Shown here piece by piece: positions 7,447 to 15,960 of a DNA stretch of 64,000 nucleotides (positions within the stretch are counted from its first letter, which is position 1; every line of letters begins with the position of its first letter). The stretch covers positions 372,001 through 436,000 of the forward strand of contig CAVTHW010000020.1 in assembly GCA_963734625.1 (NCBI GenBank), given 5' to 3'. The stretch comes from CAVTHW01 sp963734625 (GTDB lineage Bacteria > Acidobacteriota > Terriglobia > Bryobacterales > Bryobacteraceae). The notes under the pieces were generated by a model, which saw nothing but the letters and a program-made list of their open reading frames with translations, did no database searches and had not been told where the DNA came from. Both the position numbers and the translations under genes were made by a program.

Positions 7447-9433
7447 GAACAACGGCGCCGTCCGAATCGGGGTTTACGTCTGTCACTGCGGGACGAACAT
7501 CGCGGCTGTGGTGGATTGCAAGGCGGTGGCGGAGTATATCGCCGGCCTTCCTCATGTCGCGGTTTCGAGAGACTACAAGTACATTTGCTCCGACCCAGGG
7601 CAGGAACTGATTCGCCAGGACATCCGGGACCACAAGTTGAACCGGATCGTGGTGGCCTCCTGCTCTCCGCACCTGCACGAGCACACTTTCCGCACGGCGG
7701 TGGAACAGGGCGGGCTGAATCCGTTCTTCATGCAAATGGTGAACATCCGGGAGCATGACTCCTGGGTGCATCAGGACCACGACAGCGCGACCGCTAAGGC
7801 CAAGGACATGGTACGGGCGGCGGTACGGCGCGTGGCCTACCACGAGGCGCTCGAACGGGGCAGCGTGCCCATTAACCCCGACGTGCTGGTGGTGGGAGGC
7901 GGGATCGCGGGCATTCACGCGGCCCTGACCCTGGCCAACGCCGGCAAGAAGGTCTACCTGGTGGAGCAGCAGCCTTCGATTGGCGGCCACATGGCCATGT
8001 TCGACAAGACCTTCCCCACGCTGGACTGCGCGGCCTGCATTCTGACGCCGAAGATGTCGGCGGTGAAGGCGCACCCGAATATTACGCTGTGGTCCAACGC
8101 CGAGGTCACCAAGGTCGACGGCTACGTGGGCAATTTCAAGGTGAACGTGACGCGCTGGCCACGCTACATCGACGAGGACCTCTGCTCGGGCTGCCTGGAA
8201 TGCATCAACGCCTGCGTCTACAAGGAAGGCAAGTTCCCGGACGAGTTCAACCTGGGGTTGAGCAAGCGGAAGCCGATCTACATTCCCTTCCCGCAGGCCA
8301 TCCCGCAGGTGCCGGTGATCGACGCCGAGACCTGCATCCAGTTCAAGTCGGGCAAGTGCAAGAAGACCTGCGTGGCGGCCTGCGCGGACCGCAAGGCGAT
8401 CAACTTCCAGCAGACCGAGAAGGTGGAAGAAGTGCAAGTCGGCACGGTTATCATGGCCACCGGCTTCAAACCCTTCGACGCTGCCAGGACCCCATACTAC
8501 GGCTACGGCGTGTATCCGAACGTCTACACCTCGCTCGAAATCGAGCGGCTGGTGAACGCCTCCGGGCCCACCAGCGGCGAGGTCGTCTTGCGCGACGGGC
8601 GCAAACCGAAGGCGATCGGCATCATCCACTGCGTTGGCTCTCGCGATGAGGGCACCAACCGCTGGTGCAGCCGCGTGTGCTGCATGTACTCCTTGAAACT
8701 CGCGCACCTGCTCAAAGAGCACACCGACGCCGAGGTCTTCAACTTCTATATCGACATGCGCACGCCGGGCAAGGGCTTCGAGGAGTTCTACCAGAAGCTG
8801 CTCAACGAGGGCGTGCATTTCATCCGCGGGCGCGTGGCCGAGGTCACCGACTGGGCCCTCGACCCCGCCGAGGAAGACAGACTCGTGCTGCGCGTCGAGG
8901 ATACGCTGCTGGGCGTGGTCCGCCGCATCCCGGTGGACATGGTGGTTCTCTCGGTGGGCATCGAGCCGCGCCAGGACGCCAACGAAGTGCGGCGCATATT
9001 CAACATTTCCTGCGCCAGCGAGGGCTTCTTCCTGGAGCGCCATCCGAAGCTGGCGCCGGTGAACACTTTCACCGACGGCATTTTCCTGGCGGGCTGCTGT
9101 CAGGGGCCCCGCGACATTCCCGACACCGTGGCGCAGGCTGGAGCGGCCGCGGCCGAGGCCCTGGCGCTGATCGACAAGGGCTCGATCGAGACCGAACCGA
9201 ACACGGCCTACGTGGTTGAGGAGGCTTGCTCGGGCTGCCGCACCTGCGTCCCGCTCTGTCCCTACGGCGCCATAACCTTTGACCTGGCGGCGAACCGGGC
9301 GCAAATTCAGCAAGTGTTGTGTAAGGGCTGCGGGACTTGCGTCGCCGCCTGCCCCTCCGCGTCGATTCGGCAGCATTTGTTCGAGGACGAGGAGATCTTC
9401 GAAGAGATTGGGGGAGTCTTAGCCAATGCCTGA
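7439..9433 (+). CDS. hdrA: Heterodisulfide reductase subunit A-like flavoprotein (copy 2)
   Basis: This 664-residue second HdrA has the same layout as copy 1: CHCGTN/CSDPGQE/SCSPHLHE at the N terminus, FAD motif VLVVGGGIAGIHAALT, inserted ferredoxin CSGCLECINACVYKEG with CKKTCVAACADR, and C-terminal CSGCRTCVPLCP and CKGCGTCVAACP. By eye roughly three quarters of its residues match copy 1, mostly outside the ferredoxin loop and C-terminal flavin region. I place the start at ATG 7439 because AGGAGG lies at 7424-7429; an in-frame TTG at 7430 sits on that site. It overlaps mvhD by 8 bases, and this tight coupling marks it as the HdrA of the MvhADG complex. Confidence 0.94.
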   Translation: MSENNGAVRIGVYVCHCGTNIAAVVDCKAVAEYIAGLPHVAVSRDYKYICSDPGQELIRQDIRDHKLNRIVVASCSPHLHEHTFRTAVEQGGLNPFFMQMVNIREHDSWVHQDHDSATAKAKDMVRAAVRRVAYHEALERGSVPINPDVLVVGGGIAGIHAALTLANAGKKVYLVEQQPSIGGHMAMFDKTFPTLDCAACILTPKMSAVKAHPNITLWSNAEVTKVDGYVGNFKVNVTRWPRYIDEDLCSGCLECINACVYKEGKFPDEFNLGLSKRKPIYIPFPQAIPQVPVIDAETCIQFKSGKCKKTCVAACADRKAINFQQTEKVEEVQVGTVIMATGFKPFDAARTPYYGYGVYPNVYTSLEIERLVNASGPTSGEVVLRDGRKPKAIGIIHCVGSRDEGTNRWCSRVCCMYSLKLAHLLKEHTDAEVFNFYIDMRTPGKGFEEFYQKLLNEGVHFIRGRVAEVTDWALDPAEEDRLVLRVEDTLLGVVRRIPVDMVVLSVGIEPRQDANEVRRIFNISCASEGFFLERHPKLAPVNTFTDGIFLAGCCQGPRDIPDTVAQAGAAAAEALALIDKGSIETEPNTAYVVEEACSGCRTCVPLCPYGAITFDLAANRAQIQQVLCKGCGTCVAACPSASIRQHLFEDEEIFEEIGGVLANA

Positions 9434-9893
9434 ACTAGTTAGCATCGGCGGGAAGTTCGAGCCGAAGATCGTAGCGTTCTTTTGCAACTGGTGTACTTAC
9501 CTGGCGGCCGATTTGGCGGGCACGTCGCGGATCAAGTACGCTCCCAATACGCGCGTAATCCGCGTGATGTGCTCCGGACGCGTGGACCCGCAGTTCGTCC
9601 TGGAGGCTTTTGCCAAGGGCGCCGACGGCGTGCTGATCGGCGGCTGCCATCCGGGAGACTGCCATTACCAGGAGGGCAACTACAAGGCCCTGCGCCGGTT
9701 CTATCTCCTGAAGAAGATGGTGAAGGAGATGGGCATCGAGGATGATCGCCTGCGCCTGGAGTGGATCTCCGCGGCAGAAGGCGAGCGGGTCAAGATCGTG
9801 ACCAATGACATGGTGGAGAAAGTGCGGGCGCTCGGACCGTTGAAGGTGAAGCCCCCGCAAGAGACCGTGGCCCAGGAGGTGACCGCCGCATGA
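9426..9893 (+). CDS. mvhD: Hydrogenase/heterodisulfide reductase linker subunit MvhD
   Basis: This 155-residue MvhD/VhuD family protein is the small [2Fe-2S] subunit that connects the NiFe hydrogenase to HdrA. Conserved cysteines are visible in FFCNWCTYLAADLAG (about residues 19-33), RVMCSGRVDP (about 48-57) and GGCHPGDCHY (about 75-84). The length is typical. Both ends overlap the flanking genes (8 bases with hdrA, 4 with mvhG), as expected for fixed-stoichiometry subunits. Some bacteria fuse this domain to HdrA; here it is separate. Confidence 0.93.
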   Translation: MPELVSIGGKFEPKIVAFFCNWCTYLAADLAGTSRIKYAPNTRVIRVMCSGRVDPQFVLEAFAKGADGVLIGGCHPGDCHYQEGNYKALRRFYLLKKMVKEMGIEDDRLRLEWISAAEGERVKIVTNDMVEKVRALGPLKVKPPQETVAQEVTAA

Positions 9894-10876
9894 GCGACAA
9901 ACCGAAGGTGGCGTTTTATTGGTGTTCGTCCTGCGGCGGCTGCGAAGAGGCCGTGGTGGACCTGGCCGAAGACATCCTCGGCGTGGTGGCGGCCGTCGAC
10001 ATCGTGATGTGGCCGGTGGCCCTGGATTTCAAGCGCAAGGACGTCGAGGCGATTCCGGACGGCGGCATCGTGGTCACTTTCCTGAACGGCGCCATTCGAA
10101 CCACCGAGCAGGAGGAGATGGCGCGCCTGATGCGGCGGAAGTCACAGTTCATGATCGCCTTCGGCGCCTGCGCGCAGATGGGCGGGATTCCGGGGCTGGC
10201 CAATCTCTCGAACCGCGAGGGCGTCTTCCAGTACGTGTACTCCGAAAGCCCAAGCACGGTGAACCCGGACGGCACGCGTCCCCAGCAGTCCTTCAAGGAT
10301 AACGGCCGCACCGTTCATCTGCCGGGCTTCTACGACACGGTGAAGACGCTGGCCCAGGTGGTGGACGTCGATTACTACATCCCCGGCTGCCCTCCGACGC
10401 CCGATCTGCTCAAGCAGGCAGTCACGGCGCTGCTCAGCGGAGAGCTTCCACCCAAAGGCTCGGTCCTGGCGCCGGACCGGGCGCTGTGCGACGAGTGCCC
10501 GCGCAAAGAATCCAAGCCGGAGAAACTGGCCATCCAGGAATTCAAGCGCCCGCACCAGATTCTGATCGATCACGAACTGTGCCTGCTGGCGCAGGGCCTG
10601 CTGTGCCTGGGGCCCGCCACGCGCGGCAGCTGCGGGGCGCGCTGCATCCAGGGCAACATGCCCTGTACCGGGTGCTTCGGCCCCACCAGCCGGGTGAGGG
10701 ATTACGGCGCGAAGGCGATGTCCGGCATGGCCTCGCTGTTGGAGGCCAAGGACGACCAGCCGATCCAACTGGCGATGGAGTCTATTCCCGATCCGGTCGG
10801 CACGTTCTATCGCTACAGTCTGCCGGCGTCCTTGCTGGTGAGAAGAATAATGGAGGCAACTTCCCATGACAGTTGA
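9890..10876 (+). CDS. mvhG: [NiFe] hydrogenase small subunit, group 3c (MvhG-like)
   Basis: This 328-residue cytoplasmic hydrogenase small subunit has no Tat signal. Proximal-cluster cysteines are in WCSSCGGCEEAVVDLAED near the N terminus, GACAQMGGIPGLANLSNREG and PGCPPTPDLL. The C-terminal half carries further ligands in CLGPATRGSCGARC and MPCTGCFGPTSRVRD. The partner MvhD and HdrA genes and the missing signal peptide point to the MvhADG-HdrABC type rather than membrane hydrogenases. It overlaps mvhA by 11 bases. Confidence 0.93.
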   Translation: MSDKPKVAFYWCSSCGGCEEAVVDLAEDILGVVAAVDIVMWPVALDFKRKDVEAIPDGGIVVTFLNGAIRTTEQEEMARLMRRKSQFMIAFGACAQMGGIPGLANLSNREGVFQYVYSESPSTVNPDGTRPQQSFKDNGRTVHLPGFYDTVKTLAQVVDVDYYIPGCPPTPDLLKQAVTALLSGELPPKGSVLAPDRALCDECPRKESKPEKLAIQEFKRPHQILIDHELCLLAQGLLCLGPATRGSCGARCIQGNMPCTGCFGPTSRVRDYGAKAMSGMASLLEAKDDQPIQLAMESIPDPVGTFYRYSLPASLLVRRIMEATSHDS

Positions 10877-12371
10877 GAGCGCGGCGGTCCGCCACATCAC
10901 AATCGACCCCATCACCCGCCTGGAGGGTCACGGCAAGATCGACATTTTCCTGAACGATGCGGGACAGGTGGAGCGCGCCTATTTCCAGGTGCCGGAGCTT
11001 CGCGGTTTCGAGAAGTTCGCTCAAGGCCGGCTGGTGGAGGACCTGCCGCAGATCACTTCGCGCATCTGCGGCGTCTGCCCGACGGCGCACCACATGGCTT
11101 CGACCAAGGCGCTGGACGCCGTTTACCAGGTGGAGCCGACGGCGACCGCCAAGAAGATCCGCGAACTGGTTTACTCCACGTTCATGGTGGAGGACCACTC
11201 GCTCCACTTCTACTTTTTGGGCGGTCCGGACTTTGTAGTTGGACCGACCGCGCCGGCGGCCGAGCGGAACATTCTCGGGGTCATCGGCAAGGTCGGCGTG
11301 GAAACCGGCAAGAAGGTGATCGCCATGCGGCGCAAGCTGCGCAGCCTGGTGGCGCTGGCGGCGGGCAAGCCGGGACACCCCGTGCTGGGGCTGCCGGGCG
11401 GAGTCGCGCGCCACATCACCAAGGACGAGCAGCCTCTGTTCCAGGAGGCGGCCGCCGAAGCCGTCGAATTTGCCCAGTTCACGCTGGACGTTTTCGACAA
11501 CATCGTTCTGAAGAATTCGGACTACGTGAACCTGATCCTCTCGGACAACTTCACCCATCGCACCCACTACATGGGGATGGTGGACGAGAACAACCACGTG
11601 AACTTCTACGATGGCCGGCTGCGCGTGGTGTCGCCGGAAGGCAAGGAAGTGGCGAAGTTCGACCCGGCCAAGTACATCGACTACATCGGCGAGCACGTGG
11701 AGCCGTGGTCGTACATGAAGTTCTGCTACCTGAAGAATCCGGGCTGGACTGGCTTTGCCGAGGGCGACAAGAGTGGCGTGTACAGTGTCGCTCCGCTGGC
11801 GCGGCTCAACGTTTCCGACGGGATGGCGACGCCTCTGGCGCAGGGCGCTTACGAGAAGTATGTGAACGTGCTGGGCGGCAAGCCGGTCCATCAGACCCTG
11901 GCCAACCACTGGGCGCGCCTGGTGGAGATGCTGTACGCGGCCGAACGGATGAAGGAGCTGGCCGACGACCCGGAGATCATCAATCCCGACATCCGCAGGC
12001 TGCCCACGGCGGTGCCCAACGAGGGCGTGGGCGTGGTGGAAGCTCCGCGCGGCACGCTATTCCATCACTACGCGACCGACGAGCGGGGCGTGGTGCGGAA
12101 GGCCAACCTGATCGTGGCCACGCAGAACAACGCGGCGCGCATCGCCATGAGCGTGGAGAAGGCGGCCAAGGGGCTGGTTTCGCGCGACAACATGTCCGAG
12201 GGCGTGCTGAACATGGTGGAGATGGCCTTCCGGGCCTACGATCCCTGCCTCGGCTGCGCGACCCATGCCCTGCCCGGCGACATGCCACTGGTGGCTCGGG
12301 TGCGGGACCTATCGGGACAGGTTCTTTACACGGTTCAACGGGACTCCGGCGGCAAGATACAGCGATCGTAG
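10866..12371 (+). CDS. mvhA: [NiFe] hydrogenase large subunit, group 3c (MvhA-like)
   Basis: This 501-residue protein is the catalytic subunit holding the NiFe(CN)2CO site. The N-terminal ligand motif is RICGVCPTAHH (C68 and C71), and the C-terminal one is DPCLGCATH (C461 and C464). A 34-residue extension follows H467, the usual cut site for the maturation protease. No endopeptidase or hyp gene lies in the window, so maturation factors must be elsewhere. The ATG at 10866 has GGAGG about 10 bases upstream. All four cysteine ligands are present, so I expect an active enzyme. It oxidises or makes H2 while Hdr pairs ferredoxin with a second acceptor (inference from the Mvh-Hdr family). Confidence 0.95.
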   Translation: MTVESAAVRHITIDPITRLEGHGKIDIFLNDAGQVERAYFQVPELRGFEKFAQGRLVEDLPQITSRICGVCPTAHHMASTKALDAVYQVEPTATAKKIRELVYSTFMVEDHSLHFYFLGGPDFVVGPTAPAAERNILGVIGKVGVETGKKVIAMRRKLRSLVALAAGKPGHPVLGLPGGVARHITKDEQPLFQEAAAEAVEFAQFTLDVFDNIVLKNSDYVNLILSDNFTHRTHYMGMVDENNHVNFYDGRLRVVSPEGKEVAKFDPAKYIDYIGEHVEPWSYMKFCYLKNPGWTGFAEGDKSGVYSVAPLARLNVSDGMATPLAQGAYEKYVNVLGGKPVHQTLANHWARLVEMLYAAERMKELADDPEIINPDIRRLPTAVPNEGVGVVEAPRGTLFHHYATDERGVVRKANLIVATQNNAARIAMSVEKAAKGLVSRDNMSEGVLNMVEMAFRAYDPCLGCATHALPGDMPLVARVRDLSGQVLYTVQRDSGGKIQRS

Positions 12372-12404
12372 GGTCGCGGCGGGTCTATCGCGGCAAACCT
12401 TTAA

Positions 12405-12704
12405 TCGCAACTTAGAAGGGACCGATCCCTTTCCCCCGAAGGGGAGCGACGCCTAAACGTTGAATTGCGTGACTCAGGGACAGTCTCCCGGGTAGGGCCC
12501 TGCGCAGTTTTCGCGGTTGCATCTTGGCGGGCGAGCAACTCTTCCGGTCAAGCCTTTATCCTCGCAACTTAGAAGGGACCGATCCCTTTCCCCGAAGGGG
12601 AGCGACGCCTTAACGTTGAACTGCGTGACTCAGAGACAGCCTCCCGGGTAGGGCCCTGCGCAGTTTTCGCGGTTGCATCTTGGCGGGCGAGCAACTCTTC
12701 CGGT
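12405..12704. repeat. 157-bp-period tandem duplication after mvhA
   Basis: Two nearly identical units (12405-12548 and 12562-12704) are separated by a 13-base spacer that itself resembles the bases just before unit one. They differ by a few substitutions and one C. Each unit holds two adjacent hairpins: AAGGGA-CCGA-TCCCTT (first copy 12416-12431) and CCCC-GAA-GGGG. A CCCGGGTAGGGCCC palindromic patch follows. The repeat fills the convergent gap between mvhA and the kinase gene, where it could end transcription from the hydrogenase operon. It is not a CRISPR (two long units, no spacers). The 517 bases 12372-12888 hold no gene that I can support. Confidence 0.85.
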
Positions 12705-12888
12705 ATCAAGATAGCGCGCGAGAGCGGGGCGGCAACGGGGGCGGGAGCGCAAGTCGTTGGAAGATGGGGGGAAAGATTTTCGAAAAGGCTGTCACCGGCC
12801 GGGGGAGACACCGGAAGTCGGGGTTTACAGGGAGCCGTTGCTTGGATACACTCTACGATCCGCAAGCCGGACAGCGAGATATGTCCAG

Positions 12889-15562
12889 TCACTCGGCCTT
12901 GCGCGGCCGCGCTTCGAAGCGTGGGTGGCCCTTCAAGGGAGCGAAATTCGGATCGATCGCGAGCCACGCAGGAGACAGAAAATAGGGGACCTTCAGCAGT
13001 GGCTCGAGCAGGTCGAGAGCCTTCTCCTTTTCGCCCAGGATCATGCAGATTCGCACGAGCTGATGCTGAATGTACGGTCCCGAATAGCCATCCCGGGAAA
13101 TCGGCAATAGCGCTATGCCCCGTTCCCCTTCCCGGATCGCCTCGTCCCGCCGCCCAAGGTACGCAAGCGCGAGACCGTGCATCACGTGCGCCTGATCCTC
13201 GTCGGGCGTTCTAGCGAGCTCGTCGGCAAATGCGCGTTCCGCTTCTGCGCTGGCTTTGCGCAGCTCCGCGGTGGATCCGGCCGAGCGCATAGGTTTGCGC
13301 AAAGGCTAGAGCGCGTCCCCCGCGGGACCCACCGAAGGATTCCAGCGGCAAGCGCAGAAATGCCTGCCGTTGCGCGTCGTCGAATAGCCACATCAGATCC
13401 CAGTACAACCCGAAAGTCGCCAAGAGATCCGCCGCGGGGGTCTCCGGCAACCCTTTTTGCAGCAGTGCGCGCGCGGCAGCAAGGTCGCCCTGCGCCAGAA
13501 GGAGCATTGCTTTCGACTCGATAGCCGCCACGTTCTTTGGAGAAACTGCCAGGAGATCGTCAAACACCACAGTTGCCTCCTGATAGCGCCGAGTCCAAAG
13601 CAGAATAATTCCGATTCGATTCATCGTCCGTACCGATCGAGGGTCCATCGAGCGGGCCTGCCGGGCGTGGGCGAGCGCCTCGTCCCAGCGGCCGAGACCC
13701 TGCTCAGCCATGGCCGCGACCATCAGAAGCTCCGCATTGCCGCGATTCACGGCGAGCCCCCGGCTGCACTCCTCCAACGCGCGGCGATTGTCCTTTTCCA
13801 CCATGACGAAGTAGTTGGCCTTCGCCGCGTGGCCAGCGGGCAGCCGGGGTGAGAGCTGGAGCGACCGCTCCGCCGCCTCACGAGCGACCTTTGCCAGCGC
13901 CGGGTCCGGTACAAGGTTGTAATAAATGAGCGAACGAATCTGGGAAAGACTGGCCCAGGCGAGGGCGAAAGTCGGATCGAGCTTCACTGCCTGCTCGAAC
14001 TGGACCATCGCATCACCTAGCGTTGCCGCGTCGTTACCGGCGCGGTCCCACATCGCCGCCCCTCGGAGATAGGCATCATAGGCCGCCAGATTCGTTGTCG
14101 GCTGCGCCGCCAGTTGCTGCTGTTCCTGAACACCCAGAGTCACCTTCAGGGCCCCCGCTACCCGCGATGCGATTTCGCCCTGGACCCGGAAAACGTCCTC
14201 GACGACTGCGTCAAAGGAATCCTGCCAGCGCGTCACGGGCGTGCCCGCTCCACTAATCTCCGCCAGTTCCGGCATTACCCGGATGCGGCTGGCCCCGGAG
14301 GCCTGCTTCTGCCAGCGGACGGTTCCCGACAAGAGATAGTTGACGCCCAGTTCCTTGGCGATGACCTGGGGAGGTTTTGAGGTTCCCTTGTAGCCGGTCA
14401 TGCTATTGCGCGAGATCACCGTCAGTTGAGGCAGGGAGGCCAGCTTGCTGCGCACTTCGTCCGTCACGCCATCGGTGAAGTAGGCTTCTTCGGCCGGGCC
14501 CAGGTTCTCGAAGGGCAGCACGGCGATGCGCGCCGGGCCGGAACGGGAAGCACCGGGCGCGGACATCCACCACCACATCCCGCCTCCGGCTACCAGCAAG
14601 CCCACGGCAACCAGAACCGCGCCTATAAGAAAATTCCTCCGCGAATGTCCCCTGCCCACCGGCAACGTCTGCCCGGCGGCCGGCATGGCTCCGCTGCTGT
14701 TTCGCAGCACCCGCTTCAGATCCGCCTTCATTTCCGCGGCCCCCTGGTAGCGCAGAGCCGGATCCTTCTCGAGAGCCTTGGCGATGATCCGCTCGAGTTC
14801 CTCAGGCACGTCCGGATTGAGACGCACGGCGGGCACCGGCTGACGGTGGAGAATACCGTCGATAATCTCGGTCGTGCTCTTACCGCGATAAGGCAGGGCT
14901 CCTGTGGCCATTTCGTACAGCACGACGCCGAATGAAAAAAGGTCGCTGCGGGCGTCGACCTCCTCGCCGCGGGCCTGCTCGGGGGACATATACGACACCG
15001 TTCCCATGGTGGTGCCCGGGGAGGTGACCTCTTCGACGCGCGACAGGGTAACCGTCCGGTCGCTGGCTGCCTGAGCGCCCCTGACCCGCGCCGGCTTAGC
15101 CAGTCCGAAGTCGAGCAGCTTCGCCTCGCCCCGCTCGGTGACGAAGATGTTCGCCGGCTTGATGTCCCGGTGCACCACACCTTTGCCGTGGGCCGCCTCG
15201 AGCGCGTCGGCGATCTGCAGACCCAGCGTGAGTGTTCGCTCGCTCGGGAGAGGATTGCCCGTGATCGCCTCGCGGAGCGTCTGGCCGTGCATCAACTCCA
15301 TGACGAGGAAGGGCTTGCCCTGGTCCTCACCGATATCGTGGATCGTACAGATGTGAGGATGGTTCAGCGCCGAGGCGGTGCGGGCCTCCCGAGCGAAGCG
15401 CTCCAGCGCCTCGCGGTTAGCTGCCAGTTCCTCCGGCAGGAACTTGATTGCCACGTGGCGGCCGAGCCGCATATCCTCCGCCTCGTAGACGACACCCATA
15501 CCCCCGCCGCCCAGCCTCGACACGATTCTGTAATGAGAAAACGCTTCACCGATCTCCGGCAT
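12889..15562 (-). CDS. PknB-type Ser/Thr protein kinase with C-terminal TPR region (frameshifted)
   Basis: Residues 1-280 form a complete kinase: GGGGMGVVYEAED loop, catalytic K in VAIKFLP, HRDIKPANIF, DFGLAKP and SPEQARGEEVDARSD. One membrane helix follows (about 315-335, LIGAVLVAVGLLVAGGG). Then comes a periplasmic segment of the adenylate-cyclase-associated type (IAVLPFENLG...YFTDGVTDEV) and TPR repeats. The first reading frame ends at 13211. The expected C terminus (AEAERAFADELARTPDEDQ, ending in RFEARPRKAE) continues in another frame to 12889. The switch lies in the GGATCCGGCCGAG stretch at about 13272-13285, one base in excess. Full length would be about 890 residues. This kinase-TPR type is common in Acidobacteria. 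Substrates are unknown. Confidence 0.87.
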
Positions 15563-15716
15563 GCTCAGTTCTCGTACTCCACCGTCCGAGGCGCAGTCAC
15601 TACATGTTACGACACCAGGGGGGCAAGCTGTTCGAATCGATGGCTCGGCGGATGCAGCCGGCGCCGGTTCTAACGCCCCACTCGTAGAAGTGAACCCACG
15701 ACGGTCGACGGGAGCA

Positions 15717-15960
15717 GTGAATCAGAACTCAAGGCTTGATTTTCTGCCGGGTACGCTCGAGATACTCGTGCGGAAGAAGCTCAGCCTCGGTGTCAACCGC
15801 GGCTGGGGACTAGGGCAGCACATCCAGCAGGTCTCCCAAGACGCGCTGCGCTGCCACGACAGCCGGTGGATGGGTGTGTCGAAGCCGAATGGGGCATGTC
15901 GGAAAATAGCCGTCGGGCGCGATACTACCTGAACCCACCGGCGGCCTGGCTTCTCCATCA
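15717..15960 (+). pseudogene. PadR-family regulator remnant
   Basis: From a GTG at 15717 one frame reads LDFLPGTLEILVRKKLSLG, then GWGLGQHIQQVSQDALR, the standard PadR winged-helix start. After about 15845 the match moves to another frame, where EAEWGMSENSRRARYYLN corresponds to the PadR wing. Between them the usual VEEGSLYPALHRLE segment is largely deleted. The piece ends at the convergent ADOP gene. It is a decayed copy and is not likely to make a working repressor. Confidence 0.65.

Noticed and set aside
7319..9376. 685-residue minus-strand open frame over hdrA copy 2
   Set aside because: It is the antisense of a conserved, motif-rich hdrA and has no family motif or ribosome binding site. 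Long antisense frames are expected in GC-rich DNA.
12405..12704. CRISPR array
   Set aside because: Only two long near-identical units without spacers or cas genes. It is a tandem duplication.
15561..15932. Intact 123-residue protein upstream of the ADOP gene
   Set aside because: Only its second half matches PadR and the rest of the match is in another frame, so it is a remnant.
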